From: Symsagittifera roscoffensis | Lineage: Eukaryota; Xenacoelomorpha; Acoela; Convolutidae | Assembly (NCBI RefSeq): GCF_963678635.1 | Contig: NC_087068.1 | Coordinates: 21,729,029 to 21,793,028 of the forward strand | DNA length: 64,000 bases | Direction of reading: 5' to 3' | In this document: positions 43,781 to 57,019 of the stretch, one piece after another | Numbering within the stretch: the stretch's first letter is position 1 | Layout: the number at the start of each line of letters is the position of its first letter | Translations under genes and position numbers: made by a program | The notes under the pieces: generated by a model | What the model was told of the DNA's origin: nothing | The model's database searches: none | What the model saw: the letters and a program-made list of their open reading frames with translations, nothing else

Positions 43781-44757
43781 TGAATAAAAAAATATCTTTT
43801 TGATTAAAAATGGTTCGTATCGTTTAAATAGATTTTATGTTTTCGTACCTGTAGATGTGGTCAAGGATTTGGGAAAAATGAAGGTATATTTCAAATAGGG
43901 AATAGAAAATTTAAACAAAATTGCAAAAAACTATAGAAAGGATTATTAGGGATTCAAAAGTTTCAATGAAAAAAAAATAGCAAACATTTTAATAGAATAG
44001 AAAATTTTGTGAAAAGTTTTGAAAATTTTTGTTTTAAGCTATCGACTGTTATAGAAAGAAGCATTTAAGAAATGATTCGTTTCGTCGAATGTTTTTTAAA
44101 TTTTTGGAGCAAAATTCACGTGTGGTTGGATTATTTATTGATTTTTTGTCAAGTGGGTTCAGTTTTGTCAAGAATTGTTGAGGGTTTATTTTTATGGTGT
44201 TCGGGAGGTCTCCATAATTTTGGTTTTGTTTGTTGGATAATTGGGGTTATCTTTGAAATATTTGTACTTTAGGCCAAATGATCATGGGTATTTTTTGCTA
44301 TAGGCTAATTTGTCATTTTTGTTTGGAGGGTTTTTGAGGTCTGAATTGGGAAAATATTGTTGACTTTTGCATAATTTGATAGGGGAGGGTTGTAATATTG
44401 AAGTAGTGTTTATTTTAGTTGTCAATTTTTAGCAAGTTGCTTATTTTTGACCTGGAGTTTGTAAAGTCATAGTTGTAGATATGCCTGGAGCTTGATATCT
44501 GTCGGCTAATGATTTTGTGTTAGAGATAAAAAGATGCGATTTGAATAATTTCTATTGGCTGAATTTAAACTAGAAAATTATTTTGTTTGTCTTCAGCATG
44601 TAATTACGGAAATGTGAACGTTTAAAGTGTTTTTAAAAATATTGACGTTAACCAAAATTAAAGTTGTTTTTGAAATTCAACTTTCTTTAATATATTAGAT
44701 TGTGGGATGAATGTCTTGTAGTTTTTTCGTGGTTGACTTCTAAGTCGTGATGATTCT

Positions 44758-46799
44758 CTATTTTTGTTGTTGATCCTGTGGTAAGATTTTTTCTGTCATT
44801 TTTCTATTTTTTCTTTCTTTTTGAGATATTTTTGGTTCTGGTGTGTTTGATATTTGAGGGCTTGCGTTTTGCTGTTGGATCGTTTTATGATTTTTATTGG
44901 TATTAACGTTTTGATTTTGTTCCGTTTGTGGACTATTTTTAACGATATATAAAAACCTGTGAAGGAACATAATTGAGTTAATTCGCGGAGTGTGTATTCT
45001 TTTGGATAATAAGGTAACAGGTTGTTACGGTGTTGAACGATTTCTTTTTTACTGGAGTCAGTAAGTTTGTATGTTACTTCAGTAGGTTTGTCAATTATTT
45101 GTCAGGGTCCTTTTCGAAGTGATTGTAACTTTTTGGAGATTCCTCTTTGTGTATTGAGGTTAGGTATTAAAACAAATGATCCAATTTTTAAATCTGTGGC
45201 TGGCATGAAGCGTGAAATATATTGGTTGTTTATATTTTGCCTTTGTAACAATTTCTTTGTTATTTTTGGTAGATTTCATTATGTTTTTATTTCTAATTAA
45301 AATCCATTCGGTATGTGTACCGAAAGCTAATTTTAAAATTTGTGGATAACGAAAGTGGTCTTCATCATGTGTATGTAATGGTAGATTATAACATATTGAA
45401 TCTTTATTTGGTTGACAATATCCTTGTTAATTTTTATGGGCATTTGCTGTAAACTTAATTGGTTTTCGTGCTTTTCATCAAAAACCATTTCGTATGGTGA
45501 CATTCCTAGAGTTGCTGTGATTTGTGAATTATAAGATAAGGGGAAAAATTTTACATCTGCTGACCATTCAGTATATCGTGTATCATTTTCCATTAATTAT
45601 ACATCGAAGATTTTCTTGAAGTGAACGGTTCATACCTTCGACTAATCCATTTGTCCATGGTGCATGAGATGTACGTGGCTTATGTTTGAAATTATATAGG
45701 TGGGGTAAAGTGATGATTTAATTATTTATAAATTCTGTGCCGTTATCTGTGACTAGTATTTCGGGTTGTCCGAATTTATTTCTCCAATGTTCGTTAAGTG
45801 TTGTGTATGCGTAATAAGCATTACAATGTGGTACTGGGTTGAGTGCTACGTAGTGCGTAAATGCGTCAAAAATTACCATAATTAAAGAATTTCCTTCGGA
45901 GGATGGTGAAATTGGTCCTTTTGTGTCAAATGAAATTCTATGATTGAAATATAGACTTTGTCCTTTAAAATCTTGTTTTGGTACAATTTATTTTTGATTT
46001 GGATAAAGTTTATTTAATTGACATATTATTGGTGCATTTGGGAAGTAAAGACTTTGTGTAAAGTTCGAATATGTCTTTTCTGATCCTGAGTTTCCTTTTG
46101 TCTTTTGTGTGTGTGATATGTTGAATGCTATCAACATCATACTGAGGGGAAGACAGGGTACTTTCAAATCAGGTGTTTGATATTCTAAAAGATCTGTGTT
46201 TTCATTTATAGTTTTATTAAACGTTCTAAAGTATCGGATGAGTGTTTTTTTCCTAGTTTTGTTGCATCAGCTTTTGCTGGCTTGGTTTTATATTTGTGCC
46301 ATGATTTGAGTTGTCTAATAACAGGGTCAAAAATTTGTTTTTTTTTGTAATAATTGTAGTGTAATTGCATCTGTTGGTGGCAGAAAAATATTTTCGACTT
46401 CTAATTTTGATGGGGGAATTGTGTCGAGTGGGTCGTGAAGGTCAAAAACTTGATTAACTGTGTATTTTAAATCATTTGTCGGTGGTCCTTATAAATTTAT
46501 AAAGTCAGTTAAATTTTTTTTTCTATTAATGGGAAAGGATCTTTTTTGTGTGGTTGCTGTTTTATTGTCTTTTGTTGGGTATTGTTTTTTACCCAATGTG
46601 AATATGGAATTGGTTTAAATGTGGATGTACCTAACAAATCAACTTCATAGTGATTATTTTGACAATCTAAATAAAGTGAGAAATGTTGTAAATTATTTAT
46701 TTGTGATTGATCTAAATCGGTTTTTACTGCATATTTACCTTCCAATCCTGGTGATGTTTCACGTTGCAATATAGAATTTAATATTTTAAGGTATTTCAA
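44758..46799 (-). pseudogene. Ty3/Gypsy integrase region (left copy)
   Basis: Duplicate of 54982-57020. It carries the same integrase core motifs and the same internal stops. 46799-46509 is the linker after RNase H, 45593-45333 the end of the core with LGMSPYEMVF, and 44970-44758 a Gln/Asn/Lys-rich tail. The piece at 46799 keeps about 16 codons lost in the right copy. Confidence 0.8.
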
Positions 46800-47055
46800 C
46801 TGTAGTTTTCCGTGTAAGTAGTTCAGGTGGTGTATTTCTACTTAGTGTATCTGGTAAAGCAAGATTTTTTCCTGCTGTCTAAACTATATGTAAGTTTGGG
46901 AATTTCATCAGAATTAATTGAAATCTGTAAACTCTATGGTTTGAGTTTGATTTTTGTGTAAAAAGAAATATAATCGGTTTGTGATCTGTAAAAAGAACTA
47001 TTAGATGTTTTGATCCAAGTATCAGAAATTCATATTCTGTAAGTGTGTATATTAT
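46800..47055 (-). pseudogene. Truncated RNase H end (left copy)
   Basis: Corresponds to 57021-57266 of the right copy. The sequence stops abruptly at the duplication junction, so RT and most of RNase H are absent from this copy. Confidence 0.85.
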
Positions 47056-47265
47056 AGCTCTTTTTCCCCCCCCCCCCCCCCCCCTCCCCTTCTCAGACGA
47101 GCTTCAATTTCTTAGTGTAACGAGTAGTTTTGCGAGGTTGATTATGGAGACCAAATATGTTTGTCATGGCCTAATTAGTCTATATGTCAATTTTCATAAC
47201 AATCGGACAATGTGGTCAACAAACTTACTTGTAAAAATTTGCAGGGGGGGGGAGCAAAAAGAGCC
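47056..47265 (+). mobile_element. Family X MITE at the duplication junction
   Basis: Duplicate of 36907-37101. It lacks the GGGGCGT flank on its left, where retroelement sequence abuts it, but keeps GGGGCGT on its right. A C run of about 18 follows its first ten bases. Confidence 0.85.
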
Positions 47266-47645
47266 GGGGCGTTCAACAGTGCCGAAGTACAACAGTGCCG
47301 AAAAAGGCGGGAAATTTTCAGAATAATTTACACGCATTTTATAAAGAACGGGAAATTACTGACGCTAATTATCAAAAACAATCACTCCAATTTCGGCGCC
47401 AAAATGTCTGCAACAGCAAATTAAACTATTATTTTGGCGCCAAAACGTGTAAGCTGCATATTTTCTTGCTCAAAATCTTAAAATTTTACTCAAGATTGTA
47501 AACGGTTGCTGTTTAATTTTTGATTGCCGCACTTAATATGTTGAAATTTGTTCAAATTATCGGCACTGTTGAACAAAGTTTTCATTTTTGGCACTGTTGA
47601 ACAAAGTTTTCATTTTCGGCACTTTTGTACTTCGGCACTGTTGTA
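47265..47645. mobile_element. Family Y MITE (duplicate)
   Basis: Copy of 37101-37479 with the same TTTTGGCGCCAAAA palindrome. It has an extra ~18-base segment near 47541. Confidence 0.7.
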
Positions 47646-47726
47646 CTGCCCCGAAATAAATTAGGAAGCTCCAACCGGAAAGTTTAACAAAAAAATGCAA
47701 GCCTCACTTAATATGCTCGAAAATTT

Positions 47727-47941
47727 GGCTCTTTTCCCTTTACCCCCCCCCCCCCCCCCCCCCACCTGCAAAACTTTACTAGTGAAATTTTGTTTACTTT
47801 ATCCGAATGTTACAAAAATTGGCACGCGAACTAATTAGGCTATGACAAACATTTTTGGTCTTCATAATTAACCTTGTAAAACCCCTCGTTACACCATAAA
47901 AATGACGCTTATGTGAGGTGGGGGGAAAAGGAAAAAGAGCC
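47727..47941 (-). mobile_element. Family X MITE (duplicate)
   Basis: Copy of 37516-37719 with the same GAAAATTT octamer on both sides. The C run is about 20 bases, longer than in the left copy. Confidence 0.88.
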
Positions 47942-48064
47942 GAAAATTTAAAATCATAGCAGTCTAGTTTCAATGCTCTACAAGTTATTAGCTTCGTTAT
48001 AAGGATCTTCCACTAAAGTTGACGTTTCTCGTTTAAAGTGCTGAATTTATCATCAAATACAAAC

Positions 48065-48594
48065 AAGACTGCTCGTATCAGGGCGAAGCCCTGAGTGTTC
48101 CGACTGCCTTTTAAGTTTTATGGAGCAGTTTTAACATTAAAAAAGAAAATGTATTTAAACAAAATGAAAAAAAATTTCTAAAATTTGAAACTTTTTGTGA
48201 AAATCATCCCTCCACACGCCATATAAACTACAAAAGAACAGATTTTGCTCCTTGTAACAAATCAATGATGGCAAATAAGCTTCTTTCAAACAATTTGGAA
48301 CGATTTCTAAGAGGGATTAAATCTCTGCTTACGCGTTAATAGCGCGATATATATCGCGCGTTAATTGCCCCAAATTGGCCAAAATGGCAATCTTTAAACC
48401 CTCATAACTTTACGCAAAATGATCACAGGTGAAATATCTTTTCAAATTTAAGCTCAGGACAACAATGGCTTTCGAATGATAAATTTAAAAAAATTCCGTC
48501 AAAAATGGCTAGTTAAAAAGTCGAAATTTGTCTGAAGAAAAAAAACCCACCCCGAGCACAAATGTTCCGTTACTTTCGTATCGAAAGTCGGAAC
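48065..48594 (+). mobile_element. Family Z element, copy 6 (duplicate)
   Basis: Copy of 37853-38371 with a few substitutions. Confidence 0.82.
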
Positions 48595-48828
48595 AAAAAA
48601 CGAGAAGGCAGTTGCTCAAACTGCAAGAAACAGAACCCACAATTTCAACAATTGCATAAAATATCTGTCTGAACAAAACCTGATTCTACGCAATATTGTT
48701 GAACGCTCTCCTTTGCTAGGGATATGATTAAACAGTAACTTGTTTAGAGCAGGGAATGCCACAAAAACACATACACAAAGAGCGAGAAAAACATGAAAAC
48801 AAAAAATACTTCGACTTACCCAAAAAAG

Positions 48829-48940
48829 CTGCTCCACTGGAGTTTTTTGTCTCTGCACTGGAGTTTTTTGTCTGAAAAGGTGCTCCACTGGAGTTTTTTT
48901 GTCACTGGAAGTTTTTTGTCACTGGAATTTTTGTCTGGAC
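48829..48940 (-). repeat. Minisatellite (duplicate of 38606-38716)
   Basis: Same CACTGGAGTTTTTTGTCT units and the same unit order. Confidence 0.8.
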
Positions 48941-48944
48941 GATG

Positions 48945-50690
48945 CAACAGACGACCAACTAATGATTGATGGAAGTAATCGACATGATCAATAAGCAGTT
49001 TCAGCAAACATTTTTGGTTCAGCGTACCTATTGAGTTATGTTCGAGGTGTAACTCATAGAGTAATTTCGGATAGGGTACACCGTCTGCTCATCACGCTAT
49101 CTCATTTTCGGTCGGATAGATTCGTGCAACTTCTTAGTCTAATACTGATCCTAATCTTACTCTTATTTCTACTAGTCTCAGGGTGTTTAACTAGTCTCTG
49201 CTAGGCTCACTAGATCTAGAGTATACTGGCTTATTGCGATTGGTAAAAGGTCTCTTGGAGAGGTAACTAATTTCTAAGTTAAATTAAAATCTCTCTGGTG
49301 CTGAAATTACAATAATTTCAGCACTTACAAATAAGTGGGTTGTTAGTTGGATGGATCATGATTGGTTAATTTTAAATATTTTGTAGTGATAAAATATCTA
49401 ATTTATACCCAATAATAAAATATAGTTTAGATCTGTTTCCACCCATCCGGGGTTTACAGAGTTTTGAATCTTTCAATTTCTATCTGTAATGAAGGATGGA
49501 TGATGATCGGTGGTATTTGGCGACCATCATTTCTAGTTTCGCTCTTGGAGAAGAAAGCTCCAGGAAGCTGGAATTGTCGATAAAAAATTGTTAGCTGTCG
49601 TTAGACAAAGACTATGACCGCCAACGAAATCAATCTGATTTCAAGACAGTTTGTTATGATCGTCTGTTCTTGATCGGTTGTGGAGAACTATTTTTCGATC
49701 TAGATTGGGAATGGTCGTGAAACTCGAGTTTGGAGGGAATGCCTTGTAACTCGGATCTGTACGTATACTTGAACATCGAGGTGGTCATTGATCTGATTCA
49801 AAGAAGTCCTTCTCTGCGAAGTCAAGTCGTACTCTAATTCCTTTTTGAGTCGTGGTTGTGGGCGGCATGTCGATTGCGTTTAGCCATTCTGTAAATTGAG
49901 TGTGATGGGGTCATCTATTCTTTGGATGCTCGTCTTTGAGGTTATATGTGATCTATGTACTGCATATTATGATTTATATTTTATAAAATTTTGTTAATTC
50001 AATTTTTTAGTTATGATTTTAGTTAATTTTTTGCGCAAAAGCGTTTTAGTTTTAGTTCAGTTATTTTTAAGAGTTACTCACCCTTGAGTACCTCTTGTCA
50101 AAAATATAGTGTGGTCACAAAGCGTGGATGTAGCACGGTGGGTTAGGCCGGCTATAGAGCATGCTCAGGACGTCTTCTCTGGTGGGTTAGGCCAGGAGTG
50201 GGAGTATAATTTCATGCTGGTTTTTTAAGAGGTCCTGTTTTGTGCTAACGTTTTAAGTTATATCATTTCTGGTTTTTCTTTTGTTACTTTGGTTGTGTCC
50301 TTTTCTCAAAATCAAATTGTTTTTGGTTTGGGTTTGTCTTGCGACTTTTTGGTGTTTTATTATTTCTTTTTTAGACTTGGTAATAATCTTCAAAAGAATA
50401 ATTTATCCATTTTTAAGCTGGTGTAATCCGGTTTGGGTACCGTAGGTGTTCGTTTCTTAGTCATGCTGTTAGTTTGTGGTTTATGGTGTTTCGTTAGCTG
50501 CGTTGGTTAGTTTGGTTATTATATAATTCCACTCTAACCGGGTTAAAGGAAAGTTGGAAACTTGTTATCACTTGTTCGAGTTGTTGTTAGTGAAAACTTA
50601 AACTTAAATTCATTATTTAAACAATTCTTCGTTGGCGAGTTTGGCGATTGTGGATAGAATTCTTGTGCGGGTGAACAGAAGACATATAAA
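48945..50690 (-). other. 3' non-coding part of the minus-strand retroelement (right copy)
   Basis: Duplicate of 38720-40460, with the GGTGGGTTAGGCC words near 50137 and 50182. No gene seen. Confidence 0.35.
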
Positions 50691-50693
50691 AAG

Positions 50694-53600
50694 TTAGTAC
50701 TCCATCTCTCTGTATAAATTTACTACTTTAAGATTAAACTTCACTGCTTTATGGGAGTCTAAAATTGTAATTTGATTATCATCGTATCTAATGTTACTAC
50801 ATTTAGGGAAATAATTTATAGATGATTTTATTACTTTGAACTTGAATTTTACTGCATCATTTAGTGCTGTAGGTCTAATAGACTTTATCATGAAAAAAGA
50901 GTTTGTGTTTTTATTTGTTTTTTCTTGTTGTAGGTGATCGTGGTGTGAAGACTAAAAAAATGTAAATTACTTATAAAGAATGTTTAGTTTTATTTTCAAA
51001 CAGTTTGTTTTAAAATTTTATATTCATATTTACCTTAGTCGTCGGGAAAGAAGCCATGAGGGAAAACATCGTGAATAGCATCTGATGCGGTTAGTAATTT
51101 TGCTAGTATGCGTATGATGTTTTTAGTTTGGAGCAGTGGCCAAAGCAATTGAAGTGCTTTTATGGTTTTTTGTTCTTCGGTGCCTACTGCAAATTCGTGA
51201 GGTGTGTTCTGAATTAGATTATAAATTTTATGGTTGTATTTAGTGTTGTGGATGAATTCTAAATTGGGTACTTCTATAGGTTGAATATATTCATGCGGGG
51301 CTATTAGGGGTCGGGGTTTTTCTTCGTTGAAGGTCTTGGTGAGGGGACAAAATATATACATCTGGGTGATTGGGTCATAGTTCCGGAGGATGCCTTGAAG
51401 GTTAGTATTTTTATTACATTTCGTGAAATTTAGGAAAAACGGTGAGGTGTATATTGAATTGATGAATTGAAATCTATGGTGGGGTTGTCGTGATGGTGTG
51501 TGTAAATGAAAATGATTTTGTATGAAACGATAATAAGTGTAGGTGTGTGTTTGTTTAGTTCGCAACATGATGTCGTGTGAACAGTGCAAATCACGTTCTT
51601 TTGTTGTGAGAAATCGAAAGGTTAGTGCAAATGTTGAAAATTTTCGTGAAATGATTCGTATGCTTGAATGTCTGATAATGCTTCTGAAATAATGTGATCA
51701 TGCTTTTTATCTAGTATGCTAAGTGTGAATAAGTAGGGTGTTTTATTGAAAAATTTTTCTGTTAATTGTGGGTTTGCAATTTGATCGTCGTCAAGAAATT
51801 GGTCTTGATTAGATCTGATGATGTTATGATCACAATATTCAATTGAATAGTCGTTAGCTCGGGGTGCAGTGAATGTTTTTAGTATCTTTTTATATCCTAC
51901 GTATGTAAATTGTCGGGGTGTTAGTGATGTGATTAGTCTAAATAATTCGCTCGTATTTCTCTCAAAATCTTTTGTGGTGTTAAGGAGTGGTAGCGTAAGG
52001 TGGTTAGTAAAATTGTAATAAGCTGTCCATTGAAATGTGGGTTTTAACACATGTTCATCTACAAAATTATGTGTTTCAGGGTTAGGGTCGGATTGATTTA
52101 ATGTATATTGGGGGGGGGGGGAAAGGTAGGGTTATTTGAAGATAATTTGTAGTATTGGTGTGGTCTGAATGGTCAACGTATTCTCGGGCGGTTCCGGGTT
52201 TGGATGGGAACGGGTGATTTGGGAATTTTCGTTTAAAGATTCTATAAGCTCGGTTAGTACTGGTGGATGTTTCTGTTGATGTGGATGATTGAGCTAGTGA
52301 TGGAGTATAATCTGAAATTGGTGTAGGTATTGATGGATTTGATGATGTTATTGCTGATGATAGGTGGTGAGAGTGTGAAGAGATAGTAACTGTTGTTAGA
52401 GTGTTATAAAGTTATCTGATTCTTCAGAAATTTGAATATTATCTGGGGAATTGGTCATTGATCGTTCATAATGAAATGGGGAGTAGGTTGGGGTCACTTG
52501 AGAAGGAGTGTAGGGAGATGTACAATGGTTTCGAGGTTGAATAGGTCGAAAGGGGGGTTTCGAGAGGGTTGAAGAGTTGGTCTGGGTATGGGTAGAAGGG
52601 GATGGTTCGGAACCTGCGAATTCATCGGGAGTTTCTTCATCGGAGTTATTGAATTGTGATATTGTCTGAAAAACTGTGATATCTGAGTTAGTATCAGAAT
52701 TCATGCCTAATGATGTATTATTTTGTGGTGAATCAGGTGGCGGAAAAGCAAAAAGTGGGATAACATGGATGAGACTTTGGAGGTTGCCAGGGTGGGAGTT
52801 TGATCGATGGAGTGATCCAATTTGTGTGCTCATCGTGGGCTGAAAAAATGATTAATTTGAGATTGAAAAGTAGTGGTATGGGGCTGTTCAATGATTTGTT
52901 CATATGTATCGTCATTTTGAGGGTGTTGTGTCACTATATTTTGAATGGGGCTTTGTATGTGGCCTGGTCTTAAGTTTGGGGGATTTGTGATTGCTAAGTT
53001 CCAAAATTTTCGTGGAACTAATGATAATGGATGGTTATGATGGAGATTTGATAAATGTGGTGCTGTAGGTAATGCATTTGTATTATTGTTTGATTCGTCG
53101 TATGTGTTCGGGTTTGTTGATACTTTTGTATTGTATTCTTTGATTCATGCATCTAAGAAGATTTTATTTATTGATGAAGAAAATATTCCAAAAAATTCAT
53201 GCCAATAATGAGGGATGTAGGGATGATAATGTTGTATCTGAGGAATTATCTATTGGTTCATTTACTAAGTTTGTTTCTCCTTGCGAGTAAGGTTGTGTTG
53301 TCCAATATGGTGGTCTTTTCGTGGTGTTTGGGGGGTTAAAAGGATTTTCTCGGATCTGTTCTGATGTTGGAGTTGAACCTAGATAGTCTGATGGAATATT
53401 TGAGATGCTATGTTCTGAAGCAAGTGTGGAAGTTTCTGGTAGTGTACTGCTTGAAAGTTCTGAGGTAGTTGGTGTTGGCGATTGGGGTATGTTAAAATGA
53501 ACTCTGGGGGCTTGAAAAATTCTATTTCTTCTTGGATGTATAATTTGTCTATTTATTTCAAGTGTTATTTGATTTTGGCTAATATGTTTTACTTGATTAA

Positions 53601-54000
53601 GATCTTGTTGTAAGGTGGGATATAAATTATATGTGTGTTCGCTTAAAGATGCTTGGCCATTAACTGGTTCTAATGGTTCAGATAATCGTGCGTGACGTTC
53701 TTCAAAAGTGTATGGATTGTCTTGAAAATAAATTCGTGTTGATGGTTAGGTATTATTGGTAGTTTTAGGTCTTATTGGACTGTCTTGGGATGTTGTTGGT
53801 GGGGGCTGGTTTGGTGGTGGTTGATTAGCAAATTTGAAAAGGTATTTGAGTGTTTAATTCTTGTTGGAAAAATTTTTGTTTATTATAAAATTCTTCAAAA
53901 AAAAGTATGAAAAGAATAGTTGCTAAGACGAATGTGACTATTGCATTTTTTATAAAATTGCACATTGTCATGATTAGGGATATTGAAAATGTGACAAAAA
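50694..54000 (-). pseudogene. Third ORF region of the Ty3/Gypsy-type element, unrecognised
   Basis: Lies after pol where env would be. Reading 5' to 3' on the minus strand: a single membrane helix (from an ATG at 53971; TFVLATILFILFF), a Pro-rich stretch (PPPNQPPPTTS), an open 182-codon piece 53745-53197 (helical N-part, then Ser/Thr/Pro/Asn-rich), another open to 52830, then 52833-52396 which starts at an ATGA overlap with the previous stop, then Ser/Thr-rich sequence. The end is more globular: 52050-51622, 51589-51035 (ends FPHGFFPDD) and 50891-50694. It totals about 3.3 kb. Composition and continuity say coding; I recognise no family, no fusion peptide and no cysteine pattern of a known envelope. 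Many breaks are shared with the left copy. Confidence 0.6.
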
Positions 54001-54981
54001 ATTATGAATAAAAAAATATCTTTTTGATTAAAAATGGTTCGTATCGTTTAAATAGATTTTATGTTTTCGTACCTGTAGATGTGGTCAAGGATTTGGGAAA
54101 AATGAAGGTATATTTCAAAAAGGGAATAGAAAATTTAAACAAAATTGCAAAAAACTATAGAAAGGATTATTAGGGATTCAAAAGTTTCAATGAAAAAAAA
54201 ATAGCAAACATTTTAATATAATAGAAAATTTTGTGAAAAGGTTTGAAAATTTTTGTTTTAAGCTATCGACTGTTATAGAAAGAAGCATTTAAGAAATGAT
54301 TCGTTTCGTCGAATGTTTTTTAAATTTTTGGAGCAAAATTCACGTGTGGTTGGATTATTTATTGATTTTTTGTCAAGTGGGTTCAGTTTTGTCAAGAATT
54401 GTTGAGGGTTTATTTTTATGGTGTTCGGGAGGTCTCCATAATTTTGGTTTTGTTTGTTGGATAATTGGGGTTATCTTTGAAATATTTGTACTTTAGGCCA
54501 AATGATCATGGGTATTTTTTGCTTTAGGCTAATTTGTCATTTTTGTTTGGAGGGTTTTTGAGGTCTGAATTGGGAAAATATTGTTGACTTTTGCATAATT
54601 TGATAGGGGAGGGTTGTAATATTGAAGTAGTGTTTATTTTAGTTGTCAATTTTTAGCAAGTTGCTTATTTTTGACCTGGAGTTTGTAAAGTCATAGTTGT
54701 AGATATGCCTGGAGCTTGATATCTGTCGGCTAATGATTTTGTGTTAGAGATAAAAAGATGCGATTTGAATAATTTCTATTGGCTGAATTTAAACTAGAAA
54801 ATTATTTTGTTTGTCTTCAGCATGTAATTACGGAAATGTGAAAGTTTAAAGTGATTTAAAAAATATTGACGTTAACCAAAATTAAAGTTGTTTTTGAAAT
54901 TCAACTTTCTTTAATATATTAGATTGTGGGATGAATGTCTTGTAGTTTTTTCGTGGTTGACTTCTAAGTCGTGATGATTCT

Positions 54982-55480
54982 CTATTTTTGTTGTTGATCC
55001 TGTGGTAAGATTTTTTCTGTCATTTTTCTATTTTTTCTTTCTTTTTGAGATATTTTTGGTTCTGGTGTGTTTGATATTTGAGGGCTTGCGTTTTGCTGTT
55101 GGATCGTTTTATGATTTTTATTGGTATTAACGTTTTGATTTTGTTCCGTTTGTGGACTATTTTTAACGATATATAAAAACATGTGAAGGAACATAATTGA
55201 GTTAATTCGCGGAGTGCGTATTCTTTTGGATAATAAGGTAACAGGTTGTTACGGTGTTGAACGATTTCTTTTTTACTGGAGTCAGTAAGTTTGTATGTTA
55301 CTTCAGTAGGTTTGTCAATTATTTGTCAGGGTCCTTTTCGAAGTGGTTGTAACTTTTTGGAGATTCCTCTTTGTGTATTGAGGTTAGGTATTAAAACAAA
55401 TGATCCAATTTTTAAATCTGTGGCTGGCATGAAGCGTGAAATATATTGGTTGTTTATATTTTGCCTTTGTAACAATTTCT
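54982..55480 (-). pseudogene. Ty3/Gypsy integrase C-terminal end (GPY/F-like) and tail
   Basis: The minus-strand frame contains KIGSFVLIP, then SLRKGP followed by TGA and IIDKPTEVTYKL. The stop sits where an aromatic residue of the GPY/F motif is expected. It continues into a Gln/Asn/Lys-rich tail (55194-54982). This module normally helps target integration. Confidence 0.65.
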
Positions 55481-55556
55481 TTGTTATTTTTGGTAGATTT
55501 CATTATGTTTTTATTTCTAATTAAAATCCATTCGGTATGTGTACCGAAAGCTAATT

Positions 55557-56971
55557 TTAAAATTTGTGGATTACGAAAGTGGTCTTCATCATGTGTATGT
55601 AATGGTAGATTATAACATATTCAATCTTTATTTGGTTGACAATATCCTTGTTAATTTTTATGGGCATTTGCTGTAAACTTAATTGGTTTTGGTGCTTTTC
55701 ATCAAAAACCATTTCGTATGGTGACATTCCTAGAGTTGCTGTGATTTGTGAATTATAAGATAAGGGGAAAAATTTTACATCTGCTGACCATTCAGTATAT
55801 CGTGTATCATTTTCCATTAATTATACATCGAAGATTTTCTTGAAGTGAACGGTTCATACCTTCGACTAATCCATTTGTCCATGGTGCATGAGATGTACGT
55901 GGCTTATGTTTGAAATTATATAGGTGGGGTAAAGTGATGATTTAATTATTTATAAATTCTGTGCCGTTATCTGTGACTAGTATTTCGGGTTGTCCGAATT
56001 TATTTCTCCAATGTTCGTTAAGTGTTGTGTATGCGTAATAAGCATTACAATGTGGTACTGGGTTGAGTGCTACGTAGTGCGTAAATGCGTCAAAAATTAC
56101 CATAATTAAAGAATTTCCTTCGGAGGATGGTGAAATTGGTCCTTTTGTGTCAAATGAAATTCTATGATTGAAATATAGACTTTGTCCTTTAAAATCTTGT
56201 TTTGGTACAATTTATTTTTGATTTGGATAAAGTTTATTTAATTGACATATTATTGGTGCATTTGGGAAGTAAAGACTTTGTGTAAAGTTCGAATATGTCT
56301 TTTCTGATCCTGAGTTTCCTTTTGTCTTTTGTGTGTGTGATATGTTGAATGCTATCAACATCATACTGAGGGGAAGACAGGGTACTTTCAAATCAGGTGT
56401 TTGATATTCTAAAAGATCTGTGTTTTCATTTATAGTTTTATTAAACGTTCTAAAGTATCGGATGAGTGTTTTTCCTAGTTTTGTTGCATCAGCTTTTGCT
56501 GGCTTGGTTTTATATTTGTGCCATGATTTGAGTTGTCTAATAACAGGGTCAAAAATTTGTTTTTTTGTAATAATTGTAGTGTAATTGCATCTGTTGGTTG
56601 CAGAAAAATATTTTCGACTTCTAATTTTGATGGGAGAATTGTGTCGAGTGGGTCGTGAAGGTCAAAAACTTGATTTACTGTGTATTTTAAATCATTTGTC
56701 GGTGGTCCTTATAAATTTATAAAGTCAGTTAAATTTTTTTTTCTATTAATGGGAAAGGATCTTTTTTGTGTGGTTGCTGTTTTATTGTCTTTTGTTGGGT
56801 ATTGTTTTTTACCCAATGTGAATATGGAATTGGTTTAAACGTGGATGTACCTAACAAATCAACTTCATAGTGATTATTTTGACAATCTAAATAAAGTGAG
56901 AAATGTTGTAAATTATTTATTTGTGATTGATCTAAATCGATATTTACCTTCCAATCCTGGTGATGTTTCAC
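55557..56971 (-). pseudogene. Ty3/Gypsy integrase core (right copy)
   Basis: The three acidic residues can be seen: SFDTKGPISPSS (about 56165-56120), VTDNGTEFINN (about 55975-55942) and TNGLVEGMNRSL (about 55885-55850). LGMSPYEMVF (about 55730) follows. In-frame stops after FINN and before IVPKQD, present in both copies, disable it. Confidence 0.85.
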
Positions 56972-57019
56972 GTTGCAATATAGAATTTAATAATTTAAGG
57001 TATTTCAACTGTAGTTTTT

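Larger units (their letters stand above)
36907..47055. repeat. Tandem duplication, left copy (~10.15 kb)
   Basis: Runs from the first bases of a family X MITE to the middle of the minus-strand retroelement RNase H region. It matches 47056-57266 almost base for base, with roughly one substitution per hundred bases by eye and a few small indels. Confidence 0.92.

Noticed and set aside
44072-44272. Membrane-like 66-codon plus-strand frame (duplicate at 54296-54496)
   Set aside because: It is antisense to retroelement sequence and T-rich on this strand. There is no independent support for expression.
45067-45300. Plus-strand 77-codon frame with Cys/Phe-rich segments (duplicate at 55291-55524)
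   Set aside because: It is the antisense of the integrase C-terminal GPY/F-like segment.
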